Positions 12,626-24,333 of a stretch of 64,000 nucleotides of DNA are shown here, piece by piece (the first letter of the stretch is position 1; the number at the start of each line of letters is the position of its first letter). This DNA is from Actinostola sp. cb2023 (Eukaryota; Cnidaria; Anthozoa; Actiniaria; Actinostolidae), in NCBI GenBank assembly GCA_033675265.1, contig JAUJYZ010000290.1, positions 124,001-188,000 on the forward strand, written 5' to 3'. Both the position numbers and the translations under genes were made by a program. The notes below the pieces were generated by a model, which made no database searches, had not been told where the DNA came from, and worked only from the letters and a program-made list of their open reading frames with translations.

Positions 12626-14174
12626 AGTTGATAGAGTAAATGATAGAGAAAAATGGGGGACTATAATTTCATTTGTTAAAACTATTTTTATTGTCATCAA
12701 TTAGGCTTTTAGTTTGGTATTTTTATTACAGTCCCATTGAATTTGAGGAAAGTTTGGAATAATTCCTATTGATCTATTTAAAATTCTAGGTATGTTGCAT
12801 GTACATAATTTCTAAATATATATACATTTTTATGCCATAACAATATTTTGATGCATTTTAATAATAATACACTTTATTTCAAGAGGGTGGAATATACATT
12901 ACAGCTAAAGCTGATAAACTTATGGCCCTCCTAACTTATGACCCTCCGAATTTTGAAGTGCATTGTTTGAAAAAAAAGAAGAAGATATCTGTATTCTTAT
13001 TCATGGACCATAGATACAATGAAACTTTAAGCCTGGTAAAGTAACAAAACATCAAAACATCTTAAAAATACATTCCCTAGTTTCTGGGTATGCCAGACAA
13101 ACAAATGAAAGTAATTTAATATAACAAGCTTTTTTGTTGTGTGAAGTTCCATTCCATTCTTATTCAAACTGTTGATATCTATACCTGTTTCACAGCAAAC
13201 ATGTAGAACTCCTAATCATTTGACTTGTAAAAACATACAGTGACACATGTGAAGGCCTATATTTATGATTTTGTTTTCCCCTGGCATTCCCAGATACCTA
13301 TGCGATTATTGTGACAAAATGAGAGGGTCTTGTGACTGGCAACTCATTGTGTTTCATTCAGATATCATTTGAAAATATATTTTATAGTGACTCATTTATA
13401 GTCTGTGTATTCTGTGGGAATTAAATTATGTGAATTGCAGATATTTGTTCATTGCTGCGAGCGTAGCCAGCAGCGAAACTAATTGTGACAGAGTTCCTGT
13501 GTCATGTGTGGTCGTGTGGGATCTGGGCACTTATGTGGATGCAATGAGAGTCTCGACCAGATTTCACGGAGTTTGTGTGTGTGCATCCTCGGGAACCCAG
13601 GGGTATATTCTGTCGCTCGTTAGTCGCTCCCAGAGAAATACCACTGGGAACGAAGTCTGTTGGAACTTGTTCCGGAAGTCAAAATTACTCTCGTTTCTGA
13701 TTGGTCGACCTAGGAAGGGGAAGACAATGTTGTTTTATGAGTTTTTCAGCACTGTTACGTGTGCATGTGCTCAGTCGATTTTGCTCAGTCGCGTCCAGTT
13801 CCAACACTACAGTCAGATAACGCTTAATTGACAGAAGGAGACAGCATGTACTCGAATACTTTTGGAAGACACAGTATCCCAGATACAGAGACGCTGTCGC
13901 TGACCTATCTGCCTGATCGAGCTCGTTGGTCTTTGCCAAACCAATCGCCCATTGTCAATTGCATTCAGGCAACTACTGAATCAAATTATATTTGTTCGAC
14001 TGAACGATCCATCCTTGTGTACTTCATCAATATACAACTACTTGGTATCTTTGAAGTATTATACTTAAACACTTTGAAGCATGGAGTACATGAAACTTGT
14101 CAAGGATTGATAAATCATTACTTTAATACAAGAAAAAAACCTATTTATTGGACTCGGTCTTCAGTACTGCTTTA
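12626..14174. other. 3' flank of the host gene, dispersed repeats
   Basis: Several AATAAA-like words follow the stop codon. Bases 12862-12900 (ACACTTTATTTCAAGAGGGTG) resemble 57226-57240, a repeat tail. Bases 13271-13352 match 8279-8350. Two plus-strand frames of 133 and 144 codons (13430-13831 and 13828-14262) overlap repeats and show no protein-like composition. Confidence 0.5.
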
Positions 14175-14461
14175 TATACAGCTATTTCAAAAAACGTTGA
14201 TACTGAATAATAGTGTATTCCAAGAACGAAATGCATTTTGGGACTCGTGTATTATTGTCTAAAGTAATATAAATAATAATAATTTACTTTATTTTTAGTG
14301 CATTCCATCAGAAACAATATACCAGCTCCATATTGCGAACAAATCGCTGTATATTTACTTTTTATTTCAAAATAACTAGGCCCACAATGCCCTTTGGTCT
14401 TGGAATGCACTATTCAGTATGCAGTATTCAGTTTTCAACGTTTTTTTGAAATAGCTGTATA
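14175..14461. mobile_element. MITE with TACAGCTATTTC ends
   Basis: The left end TATACAGCTATTTCAAAAAA is matched by its complement at the right end. Inner inverted blocks (TGTATTCCAAGAACGAAATG and its diverged complement) extend the pairing to about 70 bp. TA at both outer edges is compatible with a Tc1/mariner-type element. Confidence 0.7.
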
Positions 14462-14470
14462 GCAACGCTA

Positions 14471-14530
14471 TGTGAAACTGCTTTATTGATTGGCTACATA
14501 TACATAGCCAATCAATAAAGCAGTTTCACA
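14471..14530. repeat. perfect 26-bp palindrome with 8-nt loop
   Basis: The arms 14471-14496 and 14505-14530 are exact reverse complements around CATATACA. It lies 9 bases beyond the MITE ending at 14461. Confidence 0.95.
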
Positions 14531-14585
14531 TTTCAAATATAAGTATTACTATGTTGTTCCTTTCCTCCAAGAGGCCTTGATAAGG

Positions 14586-15410
14586 TTCTTAGCCTGTTGC
14601 GAAAGGCAGTACATTCCAAGTCTTCCGACGAGACATGCCATTCAACAAAGGTTTGGCCAGAGTGGGTGTACTTTTTTCCGGTTGAGTTCTCCGTAGAGGT
14701 GCAATTAATATTGCTTGTCCCTGTCCTTTTTGAAGCTTCTGAAGTACTCTGGACATCATACTAAAGGAGGACACATACAAACATATTTGTCATTCCAGCA
14801 CATGTCATCTACTGCTAAACTTCAGGGTCTGTGTGCCACGACACAAATGGTTTCAATTGAAAATTTGCCTTCTGGCAAACAAATCAATATCTGGCATCTA
14901 GGTGTCAGCAATTTGAAAACATTTGGGTTGAGTTGCTACTCAGTTCGGTCCAGAAACAATTTCTAGTCATGCACCATGACCATATGTTACATGTGATCTT
15001 GTTGCATAACTTAGAGTAAGTACCTACCATGCTGTTAATATAATTTACAAAAGCATTCACTTGCAGGCGGCAAGGAGTTTTCACCTTTATCTGCCTTGAC
15101 ATATGCATCTAAAACTGGTGTAACCTTCTGTAGAGGTTTTTGTGCCTTCTGGAGCATAATATCTTCACCTTTTAGCTCTATTTGACACTCTTGAAGATTT
15201 CCGGATTAACCCTGGCAACCTCTAAATGTTGACAGTTCCCTGGTGTTGAAATTTGGCTGTCAACTCATCACAAGCTTTGCTCCTCAGTTCAGTGTCCAGT
15301 TCTTGCCCGTCATTTTGTGGCAAATTGATTGCTTTTGCCATAGAGGTTAGTAATCCAGCCATTATTTCAGTTTTTAACTCTGAAATATCACAGGAGAATC
15401 TTTCCATGTC
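14586..15410 (-). pseudogene. DIRS-like retrotransposon relic (gag-like plus RNase H region)
   Basis: Read on the minus strand, 15407-15225 and then about 15190-15035 give gag-like peptide (for example ELKGEDIMLQKAQKPLQKV and VLDAYVKADKGENS). The stretch 14930-14586 gives VDLFA-like and WHTDPE-like pieces followed by VLQKLQKGQGQAILIAPL. That order matches the RNase H-to-linker part of DIRS/tyrosine-recombinase retrotransposons, whose proteins read IDLFASRxN, WxPDP and CLxKIxxDxxxxxxxxPxW. Stops and frameshifts break every block, and no recombinase or split repeats were found. It is a short relic; the distance between gag and RNase H shows that most of the reverse transcriptase is missing. Confidence 0.5.
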
Positions 15411-15650
15411 TCCATATGATTATAAAGCACACAGTACTCAAATACGCCATATATTTCACATTCCTAATTATATTCAATGGACCATGCATCTACTAGAGAA
15501 CAATCTTTACTCTTTACTTCTCTCCCAAACCTGCTTTGTGAAGGCTGACTACTCCATATTATTTGGGCTCTATCCTTCAACACCATCAGGATTTTCTTGC
15601 CTTGCCTGGAAGTCTTCCTCTGACAACGTTTTTGTTTTTTGTTTCCCTTA

Positions 15651-15996
15651 AGGTGCGGTTATACGGGCAACAAAATCGTGCAACTTGTCGCGCAACATTG
15701 TTGCGTTGCAAGTTGCAGAGCAATGTTTCTCGTATTACCATCGTTCGCGCAACTTGTCGCGCAACACTTTTTCGTGTTGCAAGTTGCAAAACTTTGTTGC
15801 GCAAAGTAGAAGCTCTTTCTACTTCATGCAACAAAGTTTTGCAACCTGCAACAAATGACCGAAAATGTAATTTGTTGCGCGACAAGTTGCGCGAACGATG
15901 GCTATACGAGAAACATTGCTCTGAAACTTGCAACGCAACAATCTGAAAATGTTGCGCGACAAGTTGCACGATTTTGTTGCTCGTATTACCGCACCT
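15651..15996. mobile_element. 346-bp foldback MITE with TTA target duplication (PIF/Harbinger-like)
   Basis: The ends AGGTGCGGTTATACGGGCAA and TTGCTCGTATTACCGCACCT are flanked by TTA on both sides (15648-15650, 15997-15999). The inverted repeats cover almost the whole element and are rich in GTTGCGCGACAAGTTGCGCG words. A 3-bp TTA duplication is typical of PIF/Harbinger. Reading frames through it (127, 127 and 110 codons) are by-products of the palindrome. Confidence 0.85.
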
Positions 15997-16318
15997 TTAG
16001 GGGACACTTCTCCTTCGCTATAAGGCAGGTGAGATGGGTGCTCTCTGTGTTGATTAGGAGGGGAGGGTTGCAGTGGAGATTTGGTAGAAGGGGTAGATGG
16101 GGTAGTCTCCTTCCCATCTTGTGCAAAGCCATGAAACTTTGGTAAAATCATCTCTTCCTGTGGGAGAAAATGCTTTCTGCGACCTCAACATATCGTTGAC
16201 CAGATCCGCTATGTTAGAGCATTGACCATGTTTACTTTCTAAGGAGATCACACCCCTTTTATCCCATTGGATTGCCTCGGGGGCAAACCGATCTTGTTGT
16301 CTACTAGTTCTAAATACT

Positions 16319-16685
16319 GCTGTCTGGTTGGCTCAGTTGGTGGAGTACCGGTCTATTGTGCGGGAGGTTCGTGGTTCGAGTCCCGGCCGGACCATTGCTC
16401 AGGGTCTTAAAATAATTGAGGAGAAGGTGCTGCCTTTGTAATTACATCTACAAATGGTTAGCGTGGCTCGGATGATCACGTAAACTGGCGGTCCCGTCTC
16501 TCCACACTCCATTACATTGCACCAGAGGGACGTAAAACAACCCACACCACTGTTTGACTAAGAGTAGGGCATGAAGTACATGGCATGTGTGGCCTGACCT
16601 ACTGGTGGGTGGATCCTACATTATAGGGCTAACCTCAGGATCTACTATTTCGAAACACCTAGTGTATTTTGAATAAATTATTATT
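16319..16685 (+). mobile_element. tRNA-derived SINE
   Basis: The first 76 bases look like a tRNA gene. An A box TGGCTCAGTTGG lies at 16329-16340 and a B box GGTTCGAGTCC at 16373-16383, and a TGTCTGG/CCGGACC acceptor-like pairing frames them. RNA polymerase III would start just upstream. About 290 bp of unrelated body follows, ending in a TTATTATTATTA tail at 16679-16690. No anticodon arm of good quality and no CCA context is visible, so this is a SINE and not a functional tRNA. Confidence 0.85.
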
Positions 16686-17000
16686 ATTACTTGGCGGGCT
16701 GCCTGTTGGCGGGCTGCCTGTGGCAGACACCAAGTTATAAAATGGGCTGTGTTTTGGTTAGAAGTGTCCCGTCCATCCCGGCCACAGGAAGCCCGAGAGC
16801 ATTTCGGTTGGTTCGATCGTTCGTTCTTCACTCTTCACTTTGAGGATTGAAAAGATGTGGTTCGAAGTTCTTTGTTACCTTCTTCTCCAAACGCTTACTA
16901 TGCTTACAAACGCTAGGCCTACTCTGAAAGATGTCAGTGAGCGATTTTGGACCGGGCTGTCCCGCAAACTCGAAGAGAATATTCAAAGCAAACTATGAGT
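16686..17000 (+). repeat. second copy of the 25.98-26.85 kb sequence
   Basis: AAGTTATAAAATGGG at about 16730 and the coding-like PTLKDVSERF (about 16919-16948) match GAGTTATAAAATGGG (26014) and PTLKDVERF (26750) in the same order. It is a diverged, shortened paralogue or transposed copy, with extra residues LEENIQSKL and a stop. Confidence 0.5.
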
Positions 17001-17500
17001 ATGAGATCAAATGAGCAAAATATATTCAAACTAGAAATAATCAAACCACTGATACAAATCACGAAACTACGACTAAAGACATGACTATCAACTCTTGTAC
17101 TGTAAAGTATTACTCAGATGCGGATGAATGCCAGACTCCTGATCTGAAGAACTTATAGAAGCTGAAGAAAACAACTCATTTATGTACGGGCGGGCCAGAT
17201 GTACGACAAGAAAATGCAACAACAGTCGCCACATGAAGCGTAAATTCCTCCAATGGTTTTTCTCTGCTCTTGTAGAGCAGTATTTTTATCAGTAGGCATA
17301 GGAACATCAGCAGCCAAGGTTAAAATCACCTTTCTTGTTATCAATAGTCTGAATAGAGTTTTACAGTATTGAACTTCAATGAAGTCCAGATTAAAGATCA
17401 ACTATTAAGCTTTGGTTCTTGGCTATATTTACAATAGCTCCATGGTCGAATATCGTCAAAATAGAAGAGAAAATCTACAACTTGATACTGCTAATCATGC

Positions 17501-17841
17501 ATGCATGTTCTAGCGAGTACAGTCACACAACGAGTGCAGTGCATACATTGGTGGATGAGTTTGTTCAAGGACCTTAGGGACAGGGAATTGTACAGTAAAC
17601 ACAATCCTGTACATACTCGATGTATACGCTTTTGTTTAATGGATGTGCTGCACACAGTGGAGCTACGCAGGATAGCTATGTATTGGAATGTACACACTAT
17701 AAGACATCAATTGAATGCAGAATGTCCATTATGTACTTTACTCCTGAGTTGTATGACTCGCGTGATTATGAGGATGTTGCTATTTTCAAAGATCTTTATA
17801 TGCAAAGAAACCCTCAAATGGCTGCAGTGATGAATTTCTAG
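17501..17841 (+). pseudogene. integrase-core (rve-type) protein relic
   Basis: One plus-strand frame reads WWMSLFKDLRDRELYS, then CIRFCLMDVL, then YWNVHTIRH and NAECP. After a frameshift near 17725 a second frame reads MYFTPELYDSRDYEDVAIF. I recognise this as the C-terminal half of the integrase-core proteins common in fish and cnidarian genomes: an R-x-E-x-W-W block, F-K-D-L, C-x-x-F-C-F-M, W-N-x-H-x-I-R, P-x-x-x-Y-F-x-P-E. The first two catalytic acidic residues are not in this piece. One frameshift and the lack of the upstream part indicate a relic, probably of a Ginger-like or retroelement-derived gene. Confidence 0.55.
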
Positions 17842-18312
17842 AAATAGTTACGCTGCTGAGGCGAGATCTCACAATGGAAGGAAGGAAGCAATGAATATCT
17901 ACGTAGGTCTCATTTCTGAGACTGATAAATATACAGATGTAGTGTAAACAAGATACATGTGCATTTAATTCATTTGCACTCATTACATAAGAAACCTTAA
18001 GGCCCAAGCCCAGCCAACTAAATTATGCAACTTGCACACTATATCGCTTGTATTACTAATCTGCAAAGCAGACCAGGCTTCTACTAATTTGTACAACAAC
18101 CTTAGCTAGAATAATGACAGATTCTGAGGTTTGGGTCACTTCACCAATCTGCACAACAACACTGTAAATGCCTTGACTGTAAACAGCAATGCAACATGAA
18201 TGCTGGTGAGATTTGATTGCCACTTCATCCTTAAGCTAGGTGTAGTTAACATGTGGACCCATGTGATGTGATGATTCCAATCATCAGCTGGTTACCATCA
18301 TAACGCCTGACT
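17842..18312. other. no recognisable feature
   Basis: AT-rich unique-looking sequence; I see neither coding pattern nor inverted repeats. Confidence 0.5.
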
Positions 18313-18827
18313 TCAGTTGGCTGATGAAGTATCAACTACTTGCAGAGCTGCTCTTGTGCTGTTATTTGTGGATAAAGAAACGTTTTCTTGACCAGGTTCT
18401 TCATCTGAAGAAGCTTCCACAAATACTTCAATACAGGTAACAATATAGCCTTCGTCTACAGGATCATAGTTGTGAAGTTCAGTTTTTAAAAGGTTGGGAT
18501 CCAGCATGTATGAAGATTCAAAGCACTGAGCTCTTGAGACACAGCTGATGGTAGTAAATTGATTCTGTTATTCTCTTATAATAATTAATCATAATTTGGT
18601 TATGATCAATAATTGATATGCTTGTGCCTTGTGGCTGATCTCCAGTGGAACTGCATATTGTGAACAGCTCTAATTGGCTCTCCTGTGTTGTACTGAAGCC
18701 AGTATATGTAGCTGAAGTGGTTATCCCTAACTCCACTTGTACTTCTGAGTTCCCAGCTGTATTTTGGTTACTGGACTGCAGCTCAACCATCTCTTCACCT
18801 ATCTCTTCTTCATCATCCTATTTCAAT
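18313..18827 (-). CDS. possible exons of an unidentified minus-strand gene
   Basis: A minus-strand frame opens after a plausible acceptor (TTGAAATAG ending at 18828) with DDEEEIGEEMVELQSSNQ. It continues open to about 18640 with Ser/Thr/Gln-rich sequence. A second frame covers 18540-18313 (YMLDPNLLKTELHNYD, then EASSDEEPGQ) and ends with a stop. Composition is protein-like (acidic, few Phe/Ile runs), and the two pieces could be joined by splicing between about 18640 and 18545, though I cannot fix the donor. No known domain is recognised. It may be a fragment of a host transcription-related gene or of a transposon accessory protein. Confidence 0.3.
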
Positions 18828-19171
18828 TGTCATCAGGTAGAGATAGCATTGACTGGCATACAAGCCATGAGATTTCAGATAGGATGGAAGTCACAGTCTT
18901 TGTCATTAATGTCAACGATTCTGATATACATATTGGTCATATTATAACTGCTCATCCTTAAATCCTCAATGCAACGATAATTCTTGAGAATTCAGTCTGA
19001 CTAAGCCATCAACACTAACCAACGCTTACGTATACTCCTCTGAACATAAGGGATCACAGACCTCAGGAGCTCCGAAGTTCAATGGAAGACTGGTACCGAA
19101 CCATCCTCTTATATCTCATACTGTGCCTTTTGATGGACATTTTCCAAATAACTGTAGCCCCTTAGGCTTCC

Positions 19172-19220
19172 ATTAGCCACTTTAGAAACGAGTAAAGGAC
19201 TGGGAACGAGTTTTTAGAAT
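19172..19220. repeat. end fragment of the 45.4/56.7 kb repeat family
   Basis: TTAGCCACTTTAGAAACGAG ... GGACTGGGAACGAGTTTTTAG resembles the outer end of the repeats at 45425-45674 and 56282-56730. Confidence 0.6.
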
Positions 19221-19431
19221 TAATCTAATTAAGAAATCACATCACAAGAAAGAGCATATCAGAATTAGTAAGTTTCAGGAGTTTGATAGGGTTTGGACAA
19301 GTAGTAAATGAACTGCAGACATTTAAAAACGGCAAAAAATGCAAATTTTGTAAATTTTTAGATGTTTGGAAAGCTGTTACTCATTCAATATCTAGCTAAG
19401 CCTAACAAAACTCATGAACAGTACTGCATCT

Positions 19432-19830
19432 ACGATTGATGATCAAGATTCCATCGCAATAAAATTTGGTTTTCTTCACTCAACGATGGCGGCTTGCCTC
19501 CTCACTTCAGCTGTTTGACCCTTTTTTCAATGGCTTCAAAGTCAGAAAGAATCCCCACTAGGAATTGTCGAAAATATAGAACATGCTTTGAATTATTACT
19601 AGTGATAATAATAATAATAATAATAATATTTATTTTAAGTGGGTTTACAAATTTACAACAATACTGGTTTCCAATTTGGCCCACTAGATACAATAACTAC
19701 TGATTACAATAATTACAGAACAAATAACTAGTTACAATCGAAAACACTGACAATTAGATGCTTGAACAAACCTGATTAAGGTCGATGGAAACCGATTTAA
19801 AACATCGATTATAATAAAAGTCCACGGTGA
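19432..19830. repeat. dispersed repeat, direct partner of 62290-62550, with an insertion
   Basis: Bases 19432-19611 and 19754-19830 match 62290-62550 in the same orientation. About 140 bp at 19612-19753 (starting with a TAA microsatellite and resembling a LINE 3' tail) is absent from the other copy, which therefore shows the empty site. Confidence 0.7.
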
Positions 19831-19831
19831 A

Positions 19832-20025
19832 CTGTTCTGGTTCTGGTTCTGAAGATTTGGTTAAAAAATTAAATGATGAAGATCTGAAAGAGCGAGAAGG
19901 GACATATGACATTATTAGGTCACAGAGGTAAGAAGGTGCAACATTATTTAAAGCCTTAGAGGTGAATAAAAGTATTTTGAATTCAATACGCTGCTCGACG
20001 GGCAACCAATAGGGACCTTAAGCAC
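19832..20025 (-). pseudogene. non-LTR (CR1/L2-like) reverse transcriptase 3' end relic
   Basis: The minus strand encodes WLPVEQRIEFKILLFTSKAL and then YVPSRSFRSSS. These match the H-W-L-P-V-x-x-R-I-x-F-K-x-L-x-x-x-x-K-A-L block and the P-x-R-x-L-R-S-S-S block near the C terminus of CR1/L2-type LINE reverse transcriptases. Only about 60 residues remain. The reading then runs into the neighbouring repeat, so this is a 5'-truncated or chimeric fragment. Confidence 0.65.
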
Positions 20026-20491
20026 TGGAAAAATCTACGATGCAGACGTCAATCGGAAGTAATTTTGTGCATTTCAATTAGGTGTTGCCATTGGATACGA
20101 GCGTAAGCTCCCGTCCTCTCGCCGTCCCCGACGTCAATTTGTTTTACTTTCACGTCGCCGATAAAACGTCGTTTTAAAACTGTTTTTTTCCGTAGAAAAC
20201 AGTTTCCTGTAAACTTAGAAGAGCTTCTGGTCTTACTTCAAGGCATAATCTTTATAAAATTTCCGTTTTTGATTGAAATAACAACGACATTTGTATCAAT
20301 ACAACTATTTTTGTAAGACTACGGTAGTACTTTTTCTCTCAGTATGTGTGGTACAAGAAACAAATAATGCAGACTGTACCAATACAGGAGCCAATTTTAG
20401 GTACTAATGACTTTGAGTTTGAAAGTACAAAACGAAACTCATATATTTTAGAAATTAATCTATTAAAATTGCTCTGTTACTCTCCTCACTT

Positions 20492-20860
20492 TTATATGAA
20501 AATCCCCTGCACTTCCCCCTCCCAGAAAATAGGACACTTACTGCTGGAAATTTCAGTTTTCATATCCTCCGTATTTGCGTTATGGACAGCGGGATCATAC
20601 TGCATGCAACCTTTAGTGTGTTTTTGGTACATTTCGTACACTGTTTGAATGGTCATGCAGGAAGGAAGCTCCTTTCGATTAACATCTGGCATTCTGTTGG
20701 CCAGTGAGTCGATCGCTCAGCCACAATTCCGCATCCATGCCCCATTCGGTTGGAATAACCATACTGTTTCGAGCATGGATGGGATTCGTCATTCCACGTA
20801 TGGTGCAGGCGTTTCTCCAGCTATGAAATCTATGGAAAACGAAAATACAAAAACAAAAGA
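20492..20860 (-). pseudogene. unidentified minus-strand coding relic
   Basis: Two overlapping minus-strand frames (20860-20695 and 20692-20492) have protein-like composition: VIPTEWGMDAELWLSDRL and then ELPSCMTIQTVYEMYQKHT. A one-base shift at the CTGTTGGCC stretch near 20695 would join them. I recognise no family. The first frame begins after a possible acceptor (TTTCATAG), so it could be an exon; the frameshift favours a relic. Confidence 0.3.
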
Positions 20861-20893
20861 AATTTAAGTTATCACTCAATCCTTTTCAGTCTT

Positions 20894-21038
20894 AAGCCTG
20901 GTTTCCATATGATCGTAACGATCACTACAATCGCTGGATTCTTTTGTTTGGTGTGAATCGAAGCGTAGATTTATGCAGAACAAAATAATAATAATAATAT
21001 AATCCAGTGACCGAGACGATCATATGGAAACCAGGCTT
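20894..21038. mobile_element. 145-bp MITE with AAGCCTGGTTTCCATATGAT ends
   Basis: The terminal inverted repeats are about 23 bp (AAGCCTGGTTTCCATATGAT to CGT, and the complement at 21016-21038), with an AT-rich centre containing a short (AAT)n run. Target duplication not clear. Confidence 0.8.
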
Positions 21039-21044
21039 GAAAGT

Positions 21045-21290
21045 CTATTTACATGGCCTTACTCCAGGCATACCTTCCATAGAACATTCCATGGCTTGAA
21101 ATCCAGGCTTTTGGCAGACTTTCTTTCCTTTGACATGGTAATGGAAAGTCTTGTTTCCGATTTTCACCCTTTGGCTGATTTCAAAAACTTTTATCATCCA
21201 CTGTCCTTGTTCCTCCCTACTTTTCTCTTCACGGCGGGCCCAGACCCTCGAAAAAACGTCACGTTCGCCAGACAAATTGGCCAGCGGTTT
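21045..21290 (-). pseudogene. unidentified transposon-type coding fragment
   Basis: The minus strand reads WARREEKSREEQGQWMIKVF and then YHVKGKKVCQK. The 'xxYxVxGxxVCxxAF' pattern is typical of the N-terminal region of cnidarian and fish integrase-core transposon proteins, so it may be related to the fragment at 17501-17841. It is truncated by the MITE at 21038 and by a stop. Confidence 0.35.
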
Positions 21291-21299
21291 AGCGCATAA

Positions 21300-24250
21300 A
21301 TGTAAACAAAATGGCGTCGTGTATAAACATGCGGTGTGGTCTTAGAGCAATTTGTTCAGCGAAATTGACGGGAAAATGAACGAGTAAAATATTTCGTTGG
21401 TGAAGAATGGTGAAACAGTTAATTGAGTTTGTTGTTGGATATGGTTGGGAAAGAAATAGGCCTCCATGATGTATTTTGTTAAGGAAAAAGCAACAGACTT
21501 CTGCTATTCGATCGTGAAATATACGGTACTTCCATGAAGAACACTCGATTTAATAGACGGTAAGTTTCTCTGAAATATCTCCTCTTTCTTTATGCCCTAC
21601 AGTAATTTTAGGGGTTTCATGTTGTAAGATTTAACTCATCGTTAAATATATTTTGCTCTTCACGGTAAATCTAGCAAATGAAATGACATATATAATGCTG
21701 TACAGTAACAATACCATTGTTTATCTCTATAGTTCATATGCAGCGACATGAGTAATTGTTTTAACTACAATTTTATGTATTGTTTTTCTTTTAGGTACTG
21801 TACTGTAGGTCCTTAACGTCAAGAGCTTGAGTGTACAAACTTGTATGATCTTTGAAAATAAGCTTATATAATTTTAAAATCATTTATTAATTTATTAATT
21901 CAGTAAAAATTATTAGTCTATGTTCTGCAACTGAGTGATGGTACATGTGATGATATATATGTTATTGTTTGTTGTTTTCGACAACATTCAACATTATGTT
22001 CTTGACTAGTATTAAATAGTGGTGGTGGTTAAAATTAAAATTATAAGATTAGCAGGCACAGCAATAATGCCCTAATTAGGCATTTATTGTTGGAATGAGT
22101 AGAAGAGTAGTATGGCAATGTCTCGTTTTAGGGAGGAAACACTTGGTACATGTACATGCACACAGATGGAATGAACGCAATAGTACAATAATAATTATAA
22201 TACAATTATTGGGTACTACAGTACCCTTCAGTCTTTGTTTATGGTGTTCAAATTCTGAGTTCAGGATATTCATCTGCACTTACATGTACAAACATTCTCA
22301 ACTTTCAATAAAGTTAAATACATTTCAGAGTGTGACGACAAGTTTCATTATGTGTAGGGGCTCATTGTGAGGCAAGCAAGTGTTACTACCATAGTATTTG
22401 AATACTTCCATTTCAACCTGAAACATATAGCATGCAACAACAGACTTATCATTATAAGTTAGTCATACTTTGATTGTGTCACGTACACTCCTATAATATA
22501 CTTCTTTTACCCCAGTCATGTATATTTAAGTCAATGCTATTGTATAGACTGTAACTGTAAGTTGCCGTCATGCATGTCTGCAATGAATCTTGAATTTGAT
22601 GTCACTGTCTGTGGACTAACACTCTAGCTTACGGTCAACTGAACAAGTTAGATTAATTGCTAATCAGTACTGATTAAAAGGTAAATAAATATTGGGAAAG
22701 GTAAAATGACCAACTGGTATAATCAGAATATTTGAAAATGGCCTCAAATAGTGTTATCATATGAGTAAATTTATAGAATACACAATCCTAGAAAACAAGA
22801 CATGGACAGTATTTATTTTATTTATTTATTTATAATAATAGAGTACGAACACTATATGCATGCAACATTTTGTTCTAAATAGCACTAATTAAACGAGGAT
22901 ATAAATATCAGTTAAATATCAGTATTTAGTACTAATAATACTATTATATTTATGTTGCATGGTATAAGTGTTTGTACTCTTAAGTTTGGGGACTTTGTGT
23001 CCTAATGTAAATCCATAGACTACTGTAATGATTGGTATAATAACAAAATAACAATTATTGTTATATTTAAACTGCAAATATTATGCAAATAGTACACAAG
23101 GTATTGTATGTATTGATATTTTATATGGATTAATTATATTTAATTATTATAACAGCATAAATGGAGTACATAAATAAATATAATTAATCAGATAACTTAT
23201 CTGTTAGTTACTGTCACCATTATTTAGATGAAAACTTGTCACACTTATACTAGTTGATTTGATATTTCTGCAGTTGCAATTGTAACCAATAATTGGTCGA
23301 CACCAATAGATCAAACTTTACCTTACTTCACTGTGGAATTATTTAAAACGGTATTTATTAGTTCTAAACCAGGCTAAGTATTGGTCTCACATACAGTAGA
23401 AGTGTTCATGGGGTGAAGAGAGTTTCACTGTGAAACAATAGTTATGTCATGTCAGCTTGTATATCAAGTTTTCAGACTACCATATTTGTATTTTTGAATA
23501 TCTCATTTATATACATGCAATGACAATATAATATAATTACTTTTATGTCAAAAAATATATAATTTGTCACAGGCATATGGTACATACCAGTACATCGAAT
23601 ATACACATTCATTGTTCAGTACAGTTCAATTTTTAATTGTACACAGTACATTCATGTATACAGTTTTACTAAATACAAGATAAGCTTAGGTTTTTCATCA
23701 GTATTATAACCCTTATCAATACACATTCATTTCCTCGGTGTGGTTCGGGGTACAACATGGCCTAAACTGCATGGCTAAAGTAAAGTTACAGGAGGGAAAT
23801 GGAAAAAAATGTTAATTCAGAAATTAAATTTGCTTACTAAGCTGATTTCGCAATTAAGTCACAACCAACAGCACATGAGACCTATAACTAGCTCTTTTAT
23901 GCATCTTCCACAAAAAAAGATGAATGATCTCCCTCATTTACCATTATTTGCTTTCTAACTCTTTTTGTTTACTTAGTTTTCTACTTCTTGCCTAATAGAC
24001 TTTTCCATTACAGTGTTTTTGATTAGCGATGACTCCTTATCTCTTCGTAATTTGGTGACTTGTAAACGCGGCAGCGTTGAAACTTACAGTTAATGTAGTG
24101 AAAATTGACCAAAAGCAACCGCTCATGACAGAAAATCAAAAACAAAATTCAAAAAACTAAAACGATAACAATTTCAAACAACTATCGAGGATTCAAAATG
24201 TGTTTATTTCATTTACAAAATAATTAACACGGCGAAAATTTACCAAGGGT
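21300..24250. other. AT-rich gene-poor stretch with a possible first exon at its left edge
   Basis: AAAATGGCGTCG at about 21308 and a GTAAGTTTC donor at 21561 could mark a 5' exon of a plus-strand gene (short frame MASCINMRCGL, then stop). The rest (21600-24250) is AT-rich, with (TTTA)n at about 22813-22835 and many ATTAATTA words. I see no coding pattern. Confidence 0.4.
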
Positions 24251-24333
24251 CAAAATATGTCCTTCAAATCAAAATCTTCAGTTTTTCAAAAACCAGGAGA
24301 AAACGACAATCATATAAAATCGCTTTTCAATAT

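Noticed and set aside
13430..14262. Two frames of 133 and 144 codons
   Set aside because: They overlap a MITE and dispersed repeat words and lack protein-like pattern.
15563..16151. Four overlapping frames of 96-127 codons
   Set aside because: They mirror each other across the TTA-flanked palindrome; composition follows the repeat.
16319..16394. Functional tRNA gene
   Set aside because: A and B boxes are good, but the anticodon arm is poor and a SINE body and tail follow.
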